The notes beneath the pieces are model-generated. The model was not told the DNA's origin, made no database searches, and saw only the letters and a list, made by a program, of their open reading frames with translations. A program made the translations under genes and the position numbers. This document shows positions 29,578 through 38,000 of a stretch of 61,777 bases of DNA, piece by piece (the stretch's first letter is position 1; every line of letters begins with the position of its first letter). This DNA is from Rhodocyclaceae bacterium (GTDB lineage: Bacteria; Pseudomonadota; Gammaproteobacteria; Burkholderiales; Rhodocyclaceae), in assembly GCA_016791105.1 (NCBI GenBank), contig JAEUNM010000145.1, positions 1-61,777 of the forward strand, written 5' to 3'.

Positions 29578-30558
29578 TCACTTCGGAAGCGCGCGCAATT
29601 CCCACTGCCAGGCATGCTTAATGATGGTTTCAAGATCGGGATAAATTGGCCGCCAGCCTAGCGTTTCCCGCGCCCGCCGTGAATCGGCGACCAGACGTGC
29701 CGGATCTCCCGAGCGTCTGGGGGCCTCGCTTACTGCGAACTCGCGGCCCGTTACCCGACGTGCCGTTTCGATCACTTCCTGTACAGAGAAGCCCGCGCCA
29801 TTTCCCAAGTTGAAGACTGCGCTATCGTTTCCGGCCCACAGATAGTCGAGTGCCCTCGCGTGAGCCTGCACCAGATCGGTAACGTGAACGTAATCGCGTA
29901 TGCAGGTGCCGTCGGGCGTGTCATAGTCGCGTCCAAATACCGTTATCGCTTTACGCCGCCCGGACGCCGCTTGAAGAATGAGCGGAATCAGGTGGGTCTC
30001 CGGCTCATGCCGCTCGCCAAGGCAGCCTTCCGGGTCGGCGCCGGCGGCGTTGAAATAGCGCAGAACAGCCGATTTCAAACCGTAGGCACGCTCAAAATCC
30101 CGCAGGATTTGCTCGACCATCCATTTCGAAAGCCCGTACGGGTTAATGGGTGCTTTCGGGTGCTCCTCGTCGATAGGCACGTAGACGGGGTTGCCATAGA
30201 CCGCCGCCGTCGAGGAAAAGACGAAATTCAGGATCCCTGCTTTGACCATCGCCCGAAGCAAGGCCAAGCTTGCTGCGAGGTTGTTGCCATAATACTTGGC
30301 AGGGTCAAGAACCGACTCGCCGACCTGGATAAATGAAGCGAAATGAATTACAGCATCGAATTCCTGCGTGGAAAACAGGTCGTCCAGTGCGCCCTGGTCG
30401 CCAATATCGACTTCAATGATGCTGGCGCCACTAATCGCATCACGGAATCCGGTCGAAAAATTGTCTCCCACAACGACCTGGTGACCAGCCTGCACAAGCT
30501 GCTTGACCATATGCGAACCGATGTAACCGCCGCCACCAACGACAAACACTTTGCGCAT
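29578..30558 (-). CDS. galE: UDP-glucose 4-epimerase (copy 1)
   Basis: The 326-residue extended SDR interconverts UDP-glucose and UDP-galactose. It has the NAD loop GGGGYIGSH, the catalytic SSTAAVYG serine/threonine segment and the YGLSKWMVE Tyr-x3-Lys pair near residue 145. It is a close paralogue of the copy at 46323-47309, with long shared blocks such as GERHEPETHLIPLILQAASG. It lies outside the main operon, downstream of a decayed IS/fcl region. Confidence 0.94.
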   Translation of the reverse strand: MRKVFVVGGGGYIGSHMVKQLVQAGHQVVVGDNFSTGFRDAISGASIIEVDIGDQGALDDLFSTQEFDAVIHFASFIQVGESVLDPAKYYGNNLAASLALLRAMVKAGILNFVFSSTAAVYGNPVYVPIDEEHPKAPINPYGLSKWMVEQILRDFERAYGLKSAVLRYFNAAGADPEGCLGERHEPETHLIPLILQAASGRRKAITVFGRDYDTPDGTCIRDYVHVTDLVQAHARALDYLWAGNDSAVFNLGNGAGFSVQEVIETARRVTGREFAVSEAPRRSGDPARLVADSRRARETLGWRPIYPDLETIIKHAWQWELRALPK

Positions 30559-31023
30559 TGTGACCGTCCTGTACTTAGTGAGCCAAGCATTGCTTTGTCA
30601 AAACAGCAAGGCATACCTTCCGCCCATGCTGCGAATGCGGCGACGGGACTGCGATCGAACTGGGCCAGGGGTGTTTCGCCATGACGCCATCCAGTTCAAC
30701 GTGGCATCCGCCCCGGATCGTACCGGCGAACTTACGTGCCCAACGCAGATACGGCGATCGGCGACGACCTGGCGTGAAATGGGAGATCGAAGCAAACCAA
30801 ACGCTGCCTCGCGCCCGTTCGCCGACGCGCTTGCACAATCCGCTCAGTGCAGGGGATACAGTAGCCGGCTCGCGCGGCACAGGCTTGCTAGCCGCTGCAA
30901 ATTTGGCTATATCCCGAACCGAGCAGCATCGGGAAAGGCGCAATATTATCCAACGCGAGGTGGCGTCAGGAACCCATCCGTCCATTCCACGGTCGCGGCG
31001 TATCATACTGACCCACGGTGCTT
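30559..31023 (-). other. Decayed coding sequence, possibly the rest of an IS3-type transposase
   Basis: An open frame continues here on the minus strand, but its composition is that of a wreck. A segment around 30670-30790 (ERARGSVWFASISHFTPG) weakly resembles the integrase-core W-x2-DI-T region of IS3 OrfB, with the catalytic aspartate lost. I see no intact gene. This stretch and the next three features fill the 1.27-kb gap between galE and the LTA-synthase-like gene. Confidence 0.35.
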
Positions 31024-31113
31024 TTATGCGTTTCGCTACGAACCAGGCATAGGTTTCGTGGCGCCCGGCTTGAAGATTGACAGTCGCTTGCCGACCCGGG
31101 GCTGCCAGGCGTG
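31024..31113 (-). pseudogene. C-terminal fragment of a GDP-L-fucose synthase
   Basis: The translation RLAAPGRQATVNLQAGRHE followed by TYAWFVAK matches the C-terminus of the intact fcl in this window (RLAALGWRAGIDLEPGLRE, TYAWFVAN). That is about 16 of 27 identities, and the DNA also aligns (for example ACGAACCA and TAGGTTT blocks). It is fused directly to IS3 orfB sequence, so a deletion joined the two. It is not functional. Confidence 0.65.
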
Positions 31114-31131
31114 GCCGCCCGTAATCACCGC

Positions 31132-31500
31132 GCTGCCGCGCCAGTCGCAGTAGCCACTTTCCGGCACCTTCAGCGTTTCGCACATGCGTGCCACTGGGTA
31201 ACGGTGGTCGATTCAGGGGTACTTCACCGACTTTCCTTTGCGAAGGATGCTGCCAATTGTTTGGCATTTCGACCCCCATCTTCAGTCGCGAGCTTTTCGC
31301 CTGCAACTGCACCAAGTCGGCGCGCTGGCTGTCGACCGGACCCGCCCCGCCTTTTGCCGGCGGCATTCCTAGTTGTGCGGCACGCATCCAGTTTTCCAAC
31401 GTCTTTGCCGCCACGTCCAAACCGCGAGCCACTTTGCGCATGCGCCGCGTCAGGCCCATCACTTGCCTATTGTTGGCGGCGGTGAATTTCCGTTGAAAAT
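31132..31500 (-). mobile_element. Remnant of an IS3-family element (orfA and the start of orfB)
   Basis: On the minus strand from about 31495 the frame reads RKFTAANNRQVMGLTRRM, later VAAKTLENWMRAAQLG and LQAKSSRLKMGVEMPNNWQ. This is the helix-turn-helix and leucine-rich pattern of IS3 OrfA. Around 31132-31200 a different frame reads YPVARMCETLKVPESGYCDW, the classic OrfB N-terminus; the change of frame agrees with the programmed frameshift of IS3 elements. Everything after that is missing or decayed. Intact terminal repeats were not identified. Confidence 0.7.
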
Positions 31501-31522
31501 TGGCGACGAAAAGCGCTGGTCT

Positions 31523-31563
31523 GCATGGCTGTAAGCGCACAACTGCTGCGCTTACAGCCATGC
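31523..31563. repeat. Perfect 17-bp inverted repeat (hairpin)
   Basis: GCATGGCTGTAAGCGCA (31523-31539) and its exact complement TGCGCTTACAGCCATGC (31547-31563) flank a 7-nt loop. There is no T-run. It lies just upstream of the IS3 orfA remnant. Confidence 0.9.
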
Positions 31564-31574
31564 CCAAGCATACC

Positions 31575-31642
31575 TTGGTTGTTGCCGTGTCAAGGGTTCG
31601 CTTCGCCGGGCTAAAGCCCGCCCTTGACCCGGCAACGACCAA
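31575..31642. repeat. 22-bp imperfect inverted repeat with inner hairpin
   Basis: TTGGTTGTTGCCGTGTCAAG... at 31575-31596 pairs with 31621-31642 with two mismatches. The interior holds a smaller dyad, GGGCTAAAGCCC. It looks like a miniature mobile or REP-type palindrome. Confidence 0.8.
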
Positions 31643-31825
31643 GCAAAACATGTGCCCGATTTTTTGCCGCCGCCGTATTTCGGCGGATTTTGACCGCCGC
31701 TGATACCTATTACCTCCCGACAGAATTGCACCGTGTGGCTACGCTTTGAGTAACCGCATTTATCGCACTCTCGTCGAATTCCAGCTTCTCTGCTTGAACT
31801 TAGACTCCGTTTCGCGGGCACAAGC

Positions 31826-33358
31826 TCATTGACGGCTTTCGCTATCGACAGACCGCATCACCCGCAAGCAACTTGCTGCAAGATCAGATGCATCGAGCGC
31901 GGCTCCAGCTCCGCACCCGCCGCCTTGATTGGACCAGATAAAGTATTCGACCTCCCCATCGGGCGTGCCCAGGGCCGCGTACACCGAGGGCATGATGGGC
32001 ACGTGGTCGCCATACCAGCACAGCGCGGCGGGCCGCGCGCAGGCCGTGAGCGCGCGGCGCAAGGTGGCTGCCATCCGATCGGCATTGCGCAGGTGGCGCA
32101 GGTAAATGGTCAGATCGTCGCAGCCGGCCGGCGGCGGTTCGGTATAAAGGGCGGCGAGGTCGCCCGCTTGCACCTGTTCCAGATGCAGCGGCCCGTGGTT
32201 TTCCATGGTGATCGCGAATACGAATAACGGGCCGCGGGCGCAGCTTAGTATTTCAGTAATTTTGTCCGCCACGGCTGCGTCGCCGATGTAGGGGCCGGAA
32301 CGCGCGGCCAAATCGAAACTGCCGATGTCGATAAATTCATCGAAACCCAGGCGTGGATAGACGCGGTCGCGCTGGTAAAAACTGGCCGGGTAGGGGTGGA
32401 CGCAGACTGTGCGATAACCCTGGCGCTTCAGGAAGGACGCCAGCGTCGCTACGTCCCAGCCCGCCGCTACGGCGCGATAGGGATTGAATTTGTGTACGCC
32501 CAGGCTGCCGGCGCCGATACCGGACAGGAATGCGAATTCGGTCCGCACGGTATTGGCGCCCCAGGCCGGTACCGTCAACCGGCCGCACGCGCTCGCTTCG
32601 CTTTTGAGGCGGTCATATTCGGCCAGCAATTCCGGCCGTATGCCGGAAAAAAGGGTTCTTGCATCGAAAAACGATTCGCTCTGCACGGCCACCAGATGCG
32701 GTAATTCGGCGGGCGTGGAATTGGCGTGCAGGCTGGTAAAAGGCGATGGCGCCGCAGGGCGCGTGCGTTCCGCCAGCGCATAGCACCACAGACTGGCCAG
32801 AAAGCCGAATTTGTGGAGGTCGTGCTCGGGAGCAAAACTGACGGCGGGCCTGGCCAGGTTTCCAGCAAAAAGCAGCAGCGCGCCGCTCAGCAATACGAGG
32901 CACAGTCCCCCGGATTGGCCGGACCAGGCGAAACGCTCGGCCGGCACGGTTTCGCCCCACAGTCCGACCGTCACGGCCAGGACGAAACCCGCGACCGCGG
33001 CAAAAAATTTCCACCAGCCCAAAAACGGGATATAGAGGCGCGGATGACGTATCGCGTCGGTGAAATATTCGTAATCCTGGAACACGAAAGGCTCGCGCAG
33101 CGATGCGAATTTCGCGTTATTCACCATCACCAGCAACAACAGGAAGGCACTCACCCCAGCGGCTGCGAACCACGGGCGCCCGAGCACGAGGGCGGTGAGG
33201 GCGTAGTCGACCAGCCATAAGCCGGCGTGCAATGCCCAGGCCGCCCACGGACGGGCGAGCGGCGGGCACGGCCGCATGAGCCGCTCAATGCCCGCCGAGG
33301 CGGCTAATCCGGCCAGCGCGGCAAACAGCGCCGTACCGAACGCGCCCTCAAGCGCCAT
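31826..33358 (-). CDS. LTA-synthase-like membrane phosphotransferase (sulfatase superfamily)
   Basis: The 510-residue protein has about five N-terminal transmembrane helices (residues 1-170) and a large periplasmic alkaline-phosphatase/sulfatase-fold domain. Family elements are AVQSESFFDARTLFSG (nucleophile region, near residue 220), ENHGPLHL near 390 and WYGDHVPIMPS near 460 (metal ligands). Relatives such as LtaS and OpgB transfer phosphoglycerol from phosphatidylglycerol. Being last in a glycan operon it probably decorates the glycan. Its start overlaps the preceding SDR gene by 11 bp. Confidence 0.85.
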   Translation of the reverse strand: MALEGAFGTALFAALAGLAASAGIERLMRPCPPLARPWAAWALHAGLWLVDYALTALVLGRPWFAAAGVSAFLLLLVMVNNAKFASLREPFVFQDYEYFTDAIRHPRLYIPFLGWWKFFAAVAGFVLAVTVGLWGETVPAERFAWSGQSGGLCLVLLSGALLLFAGNLARPAVSFAPEHDLHKFGFLASLWCYALAERTRPAAPSPFTSLHANSTPAELPHLVAVQSESFFDARTLFSGIRPELLAEYDRLKSEASACGRLTVPAWGANTVRTEFAFLSGIGAGSLGVHKFNPYRAVAAGWDVATLASFLKRQGYRTVCVHPYPASFYQRDRVYPRLGFDEFIDIGSFDLAARSGPYIGDAAVADKITEILSCARGPLFVFAITMENHGPLHLEQVQAGDLAALYTEPPPAGCDDLTIYLRHLRNADRMAATLRRALTACARPAALCWYGDHVPIMPSVYAALGTPDGEVEYFIWSNQGGGCGAGAALDASDLAASCLRVMRSVDSESRQ

Positions 33359-34112
33359 AGCCCAGCCAGCGCAGGATGCGCGTAGATAGGGCGGCGGGCA
33401 GTACGGCGAGCCACCACGTACCGAAATTCAACGGGAATGGAAAACTGATACGTGCCTGGTTGCGATCCAGGCCGCGCACGATGGCGCGTGCGGCGCGCTC
33501 GGGTGCCCACAGGAAAGGCTTGGGTCCAGGCATGGCGTCGCACATGGCGGACTTGACGTAGCCTGGCATAATCACATTGACCTTTATGCCCTCGGCCGCG
33601 AGCAGGCCGCGCAGTGCTTCGCCGTAGGCCTTCAGCCCCGCCTTGCTGGCGCTATAAGTTGGTGTAACGGGCAGTCCGAAATAACCTGCGAGAGAACTAA
33701 GCAGGGCGATCTGGCCAGCTCGGCGGGCGCGCATGGCGGGCAGCAGCGCATGTACGGCGGCGATGGCGGATTTGAGGTTTACGTCCAGCAGGGCGTCCAC
33801 GTCGTCCCAGGGCTCCAGCGCGCCGCTCGAACTGACGTGTATGTTCATGCCGGCGTTGAGGATGGCCAGATCGAGCGCCCCCAACGATGTCAGCCAGGTG
33901 GAGAGGGCAGCGAATTCGCGCACATCCAGGCCTTGCGTGACGACTTCGGCGGACAGCGCGCGGCAACGCGCGGCTACGTCGGCCAGCATGGCTTGGTTAC
34001 GCCCGTGCAGATAAAGCGTAACGCCCGGGCGTGCATACAGTTCGGCCAGCGCCGAACCTATGGCACTGGTCGCCCCGGTGATCAGTATGCGGCGCCGGCC
34101 CGGCTCAGCCAC
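33348..34112 (-). CDS. SDR-family NAD(P)-dependent oxidoreductase
   Basis: The 254-residue classical SDR has the cofactor loop GATSAIGSA at residues 12-20, NAG near 88, catalytic serine in LLSSLAGYFG near 140 and YSASK near 155. The C-terminal hydrophobic tail (WWLAVLPAALSTRILRWLG) suggests membrane association, as in capsule-cluster SDRs. It overlaps both neighbours by 8-11 bp. The substrate is unknown; a sugar- or lipid-linked ketone is a guess. Confidence 0.86.
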   Translation of the reverse strand: MAEPGRRRILITGATSAIGSALAELYARPGVTLYLHGRNQAMLADVAARCRALSAEVVTQGLDVREFAALSTWLTSLGALDLAILNAGMNIHVSSSGALEPWDDVDALLDVNLKSAIAAVHALLPAMRARRAGQIALLSSLAGYFGLPVTPTYSASKAGLKAYGEALRGLLAAEGIKVNVIMPGYVKSAMCDAMPGPKPFLWAPERAARAIVRGLDRNQARISFPFPLNFGTWWLAVLPAALSTRILRWLGYGA

Positions 34113-35577
34113 GGTCGCGCGCCTGCCTTTCCTGCCAGGACCAGTACAGCATCATGCCAAAGCCTACGCCGGCGGTCAGGTGCACCGGAAGCAAAATATA
34201 ATTTCCTTTAGTCAGCGCGATCCATGCCCCGAACAGCGAATATGCGAATGTGAAAATTTCGCCCGCCAGCAGCAGCTTGTTGATGGGGGGGGCCAGGGTA
34301 CGCCTTTCTTCCTGCCCCTTGGGCGTGCGGTGAAACCCGCCATATACCCCGAACAGCGCCCGCAAGCCACCGGCAAAGTAATACCAAGCCATGGGCGAGA
34401 ACATGGCGACGTATAGATAGGTATCCCACAGCGTGCGCACGATGCCCGGCTGTTCTTCCAGCCTGGCGCCTTTGCGCGCACCGAAGGCATTATCCAGCGC
34501 CCAGATCGCGACCAGACTGAAAAAGGCCAGGCTTATCCACAGGACGTGCGTAGCATCGAAACGGAGCAGATAGTTGAGCGGCAGGCTAAGCAATACCAGG
34601 CCGTAAATCGATGCCAGCAGTACGGCCGAAAACATCGTCGACACGGCATGCAGTCTTTTCATGAGCGGCATGCGCTGGCGAAACATCAGACCCACATGCT
34701 TGAAGCCGCTATGTATCAGGCCGCGCCCCCAGCGTTCGCGCTGGACGCGAAAAGCGCTGGCAGTTTCCGGCAGTATGGACATGGACACCACGTCCCGCAG
34801 ATAGGCGTATTTCCAGTCATCGAACTGTGCGCGATAGCCCAGATCGACATCTTCGGTAACTGTCGCAGCCGTCCAGCCGCCCAGTGCTTCGACGCAGTTC
34901 CTGCGCCAGACGCAGGAACTGCCGCTCAGGGACACCATGTCGCCGTCCTCACTAAGCCCGACGGTGACATATTGCTGATGCCCCATTTCCATGGCCTGAA
35001 AGCGGGTCAGGAAGGAGGCGTCACGATTTTCGTAGCCGATCCCGGTCTGCAGGAAGCCCAGACGCGGATCCTTGAAACAGGGCATGGTTTTCAGCAGAAA
35101 GTCCTGCGGCGGGACGAAGTCTGCATCAAATATGGCAAAGAACTCGCCCGACGCGGAGCGTATGCCATTCACCAGATTGCCGGCTTTGTAACCAGTGCGG
35201 GATCGGCGCCGGATAAGCCGGATGTGCCTGCCCTGGGCGGCATGCTGTTCCACCCTGGCGCGGGCAAGTTCGGAGGTGTGATCGGATGAGTCGTCCAATA
35301 CCAGGATTTCCAGCGCTTGCGCCGGGTAAATCATGCTACACGCGGCATCGATAAGTCGCTCGACCACGGCGGATTCGTTGTAGACGGGCAGCAATACACT
35401 GACCATGGGTGTGTATGCCGCCTCGTCCTCCACGCCTTGCGGAATGAGGTCGGTGAGCTTGCGCCGCTCCACCTTGCGTGATATGAGCAGGACGCGCAAT
35501 TCCAGCAGCACGTACAAGGCAAAATAGGCCACGATGGCCAGGAATATGCCCTGGACCAGGTAGGAAAGGAAAACCAT
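34105..35577 (-). CDS. Processive family-2 glycosyltransferase (cellulose/hyaluronan synthase-like)
   Basis: The 490-residue protein has an N-terminal membrane helix, a cytosolic GT2 domain, then four or more C-terminal helices. All processive GT2 motifs are present: VSVLLPVYNES, the first Asp in LDDSSD, FAIFDADFVPP (DxD), VTEDVDLG (TED, catalytic base) and QRERWGRG (QxxRW). Such enzymes polymerise, and in some families export, a beta-linked polysaccharide. It is therefore the likely polymerase of part of this glycan. The stop overlaps the next gene. Confidence 0.92.
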   Translation of the reverse strand: MVFLSYLVQGIFLAIVAYFALYVLLELRVLLISRKVERRKLTDLIPQGVEDEAAYTPMVSVLLPVYNESAVVERLIDAACSMIYPAQALEILVLDDSSDHTSELARARVEQHAAQGRHIRLIRRRSRTGYKAGNLVNGIRSASGEFFAIFDADFVPPQDFLLKTMPCFKDPRLGFLQTGIGYENRDASFLTRFQAMEMGHQQYVTVGLSEDGDMVSLSGSSCVWRRNCVEALGGWTAATVTEDVDLGYRAQFDDWKYAYLRDVVSMSILPETASAFRVQRERWGRGLIHSGFKHVGLMFRQRMPLMKRLHAVSTMFSAVLLASIYGLVLLSLPLNYLLRFDATHVLWISLAFFSLVAIWALDNAFGARKGARLEEQPGIVRTLWDTYLYVAMFSPMAWYYFAGGLRALFGVYGGFHRTPKGQEERRTLAPPINKLLLAGEIFTFAYSLFGAWIALTKGNYILLPVHLTAGVGFGMMLYWSWQERQARDRG

Positions 35578-35592
35578 CGTGCCCGCGGCCGC

Positions 35593-36678
35593 TTAAATTT
35601 TTACCACCGCGCATAGCTCTTCCAGCCTGTGCGCCCAGGTGTGGTTTTGCCGTACATGGGCGGCGCCTGCCTCGGCGCGCTCGAGGTCGTCTCGCGACGG
35701 ACCGTGGCGCAGGCGGGCAAACAAATCCTTCGCCTCGGCGCGCGTACTTATCACATGGCAGAAATCGCGAAAATGCTTATTCACCGAGCGGCTCGGGTTG
35801 GTCACGGCGATACCGCCACAGGCAAGAATTTCCATCAGGCGGCGCGAACACATGGTTTCCGATCCGGTAACCGAATTCACGTTGAGCGACACGACGTGCG
35901 CCTTGTAAATGAGCGCGGTGTCGCGGTGCGGCACCTTTCCGTGCAGTCGCAGCGTGGCTTTTGCGGGAAAGCGGAATTCAAAGTGGCGGGACAGGCGGTC
36001 GTGATTCCGATCGTAAATATTCAGGGGCATGTGTGCGTCTTCGGCGGCGTCGAACACCATGTCGAGAAAGCGCCTGCGTTCATTCAGGATACGGCGGTAA
36101 TAGCTGCCGGTGAAGCAGGCTTCCTTGCGGGTGAAGTTGAAGCCGGTGAAGTTGTGGTACTCCGGTTGATACGGCATGACCAGGGTGTTTACCGTCGCGT
36201 GGGCCGGTAGCTGACGGCGATAGGCGTCGAGGCAGTCCTGGTCGGTTGTGAATACGTGATCGAATGCTTTCGCCACGTCTATGAAAGCATCGAAAAATGC
36301 GCCGTCGTCCTTGTTCCAGAACGCGGTGGGAATGCCGCGTGCGCGTGCGAATTCGACCAGCCGGTAAATGGCTGTGGGCTTGCTCAGGCGCAACAGTTTG
36401 GACTGTTTGGCAAGTTCATAGCGCCAACTGCCGTCGACGCCGTGAAACGCCGACTCCACAAATACCAGATCGGGCTTCCAGTCGGCAATCACTTCCCGGA
36501 AATTGGCCGGGGTCATGGTGCGGACCCGGCATTGGGCGGACAGGCAGTCGGCCGTGAAATAGTCCGTCACGAGCGCGATCTTGAGCCGCCCGAAGGTGCC
36601 GGGGCGCTGGATGTCCTCCGCCACGCTCGGGTAGTGGTAAATCAGGGAACCTAATTTTCGGATTGCGTGGCCTATCAT
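35593..36678 (-). CDS. CgeB-like glycosyltransferase (GT-B fold)
   Basis: The 361-residue protein resembles the CgeB/spore-maturation family. It shows the YRLVEFARARGIPTAFWNKDD pattern, FTTDQDCLDAYRR, the YYRRILNERR segment, and a C-terminal donor-site block VTGSETMCSRRLMEILACGG. I chose ATG 36678, 9 bp after the upstream stop, although the frame is open further upstream. The sugar is unknown. Confidence 0.83.
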   Translation of the reverse strand: MIGHAIRKLGSLIYHYPSVAEDIQRPGTFGRLKIALVTDYFTADCLSAQCRVRTMTPANFREVIADWKPDLVFVESAFHGVDGSWRYELAKQSKLLRLSKPTAIYRLVEFARARGIPTAFWNKDDGAFFDAFIDVAKAFDHVFTTDQDCLDAYRRQLPAHATVNTLVMPYQPEYHNFTGFNFTRKEACFTGSYYRRILNERRRFLDMVFDAAEDAHMPLNIYDRNHDRLSRHFEFRFPAKATLRLHGKVPHRDTALIYKAHVVSLNVNSVTGSETMCSRRLMEILACGGIAVTNPSRSVNKHFRDFCHVISTRAEAKDLFARLRHGPSRDDLERAEAGAAHVRQNHTWAHRLEELCAVVKI

Positions 36679-36686
36679 GCCCGAGT

Positions 36687-38000
36687 TTAACCTTGTCCAA
36701 GCGGTAGCGCACGGATCACGAAATCGCGCCATTGGCGATGCGCGACGGCGTGCTGTCTGGCGCGCGCACCCATCGCGGCAAGCTCGGAGCGGTCGGAGAG
36801 CGCGGTTTCGATCACGCGCGCCAGGTCCGCCACGTCGCCGGCACGGAAAAACCAGCCAGCCGACTGTTCGCCCAATTCGTCGCGGAATACCGGTAAATCG
36901 GGCACGATGACCGGCTTGCCCATGGCCAGCGCTTCGACCAGTTTGATGGGTGGCACCAATTCGCAAACTTTGAACGGCTTGCGCGGGATACATATCAATG
37001 CGCACGCGTCGAGCATTTCCCGCGCCGCTTGCGGCGCTACCCTGCCGTAAAACCGAATGTAATTTCCCAGCCCCAGCTCACGCACCTGAGCTTCGAGTTG
37101 GGAGCGGATTTCGCCATCCCCGGCGATGTTGAGTTTGACGGCTACACCGCGCTTCACCAGCATATCCACGGCGCTGATCAGGGTGTCCAGACCTTCATAG
37201 GCGATGAAGGAACCGGCGTAGCCCAGCGTGTTGGGCTCGATGCGCCCGGGATCGGCCGGGGCGATTCGATCTGCATCCACGCAATTGGGCAGCAATTCCA
37301 TGCGGTCGCCGGGAATGCCCCAGCTTTTGCAAGCGTAGCCGCCCAGTTGGTCGGATATCACGAACAGCTTGTCGGCGCTGCGGGCCACCAGGCTTTCCAG
37401 TTCCAGGCCCTGCCAATAGCCCTGCGTGCCTTCGTATTTCGGCATGCGCGAAATGCGCGATAGTTCCCACAAGCCGCGCATTTCGTAGTGAAACGGAATG
37501 CCCAGTTTTCTTGCCGCCAACAGGGCTGGAAGTGCATTGACGTGATTGGAAGCGGCATGGATGGCAGCCACGCAGTCCAGGCGCGCGCGCTCTATGATGG
37601 GTTCGGCCGCCAGGAAGGCATAAGCCAGGACCGGCCAGTTGTTGAGCGGCCGGCGTATGTGCCGATAGGCGATGCCGTCCACCACGGTATCGATCTGGCT
37701 CGCGTCGCAACGTCGGTCTTCGCGGTCCCAGGGGTATCCCGGCCGGGTGATGACGCGCACGTCGCCACCTGCGTCGCGCAGGGCGCGAATGACGGCGTGG
37801 GTGCGCGTGGTATAGCCGCTGATATGGTAGGGCAGGCAGCTCGCCGCGACATAGAGCATACGCCCCGGAACGGGAGCGTATGCCGGACTGCCAGGCCTGG
37901 TGCTGCGAGCGATAAGTTTCCCCAGCCCCCAGCGCGTGATCCTGCGGCTTTGCGCCAGCCACAACTGCTCGATGCGGGAAATTATCGTGGCGTCAATCAT
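36687..38000 (-). CDS. Family-4 glycosyltransferase
   Basis: The 437-residue GT-B enzyme has N-terminal acceptor elements (SGYTTRTHAVIRALRDAG) and the C-terminal nucleotide-sugar site with LGYAGSFIAYEGLDTLI near residue 260 and PIKLVEALAMGKPVIVPD near 345 (EX7E-type region). The start overlaps the stop of the upstream methyltransferase by 8 bp. Confidence 0.9.
   Translation of the reverse strand: MIDATIISRIEQLWLAQSRRITRWGLGKLIARSTRPGSPAYAPVPGRMLYVAASCLPYHISGYTTRTHAVIRALRDAGGDVRVITRPGYPWDREDRRCDASQIDTVVDGIAYRHIRRPLNNWPVLAYAFLAAEPIIERARLDCVAAIHAASNHVNALPALLAARKLGIPFHYEMRGLWELSRISRMPKYEGTQGYWQGLELESLVARSADKLFVISDQLGGYACKSWGIPGDRMELLPNCVDADRIAPADPGRIEPNTLGYAGSFIAYEGLDTLISAVDMLVKRGVAVKLNIAGDGEIRSQLEAQVRELGLGNYIRFYGRVAPQAAREMLDACALICIPRKPFKVCELVPPIKLVEALAMGKPVIVPDLPVFRDELGEQSAGWFFRAGDVADLARVIETALSDRSELAAMGARARQHAVAHRQWRDFVIRALPLGQG

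Noticed and set aside
30575..31651. A 358-codon open frame on the minus strand as a real gene
   Set aside because: It is a chimera of IS3 orfA sequence, an fcl fragment and decayed DNA; no part is a complete domain.
31552..31821. An 89-codon minus-strand frame near the hairpins
   Set aside because: It is made mostly of the two inverted repeats read through and has no ribosome site or family match.
35593..37005. A 470-residue version of the CgeB-like protein
   Set aside because: The extra N-terminus overlaps the upstream GT4 gene in another frame; ATG 36678 sits 9 bp after the GT4 stop.
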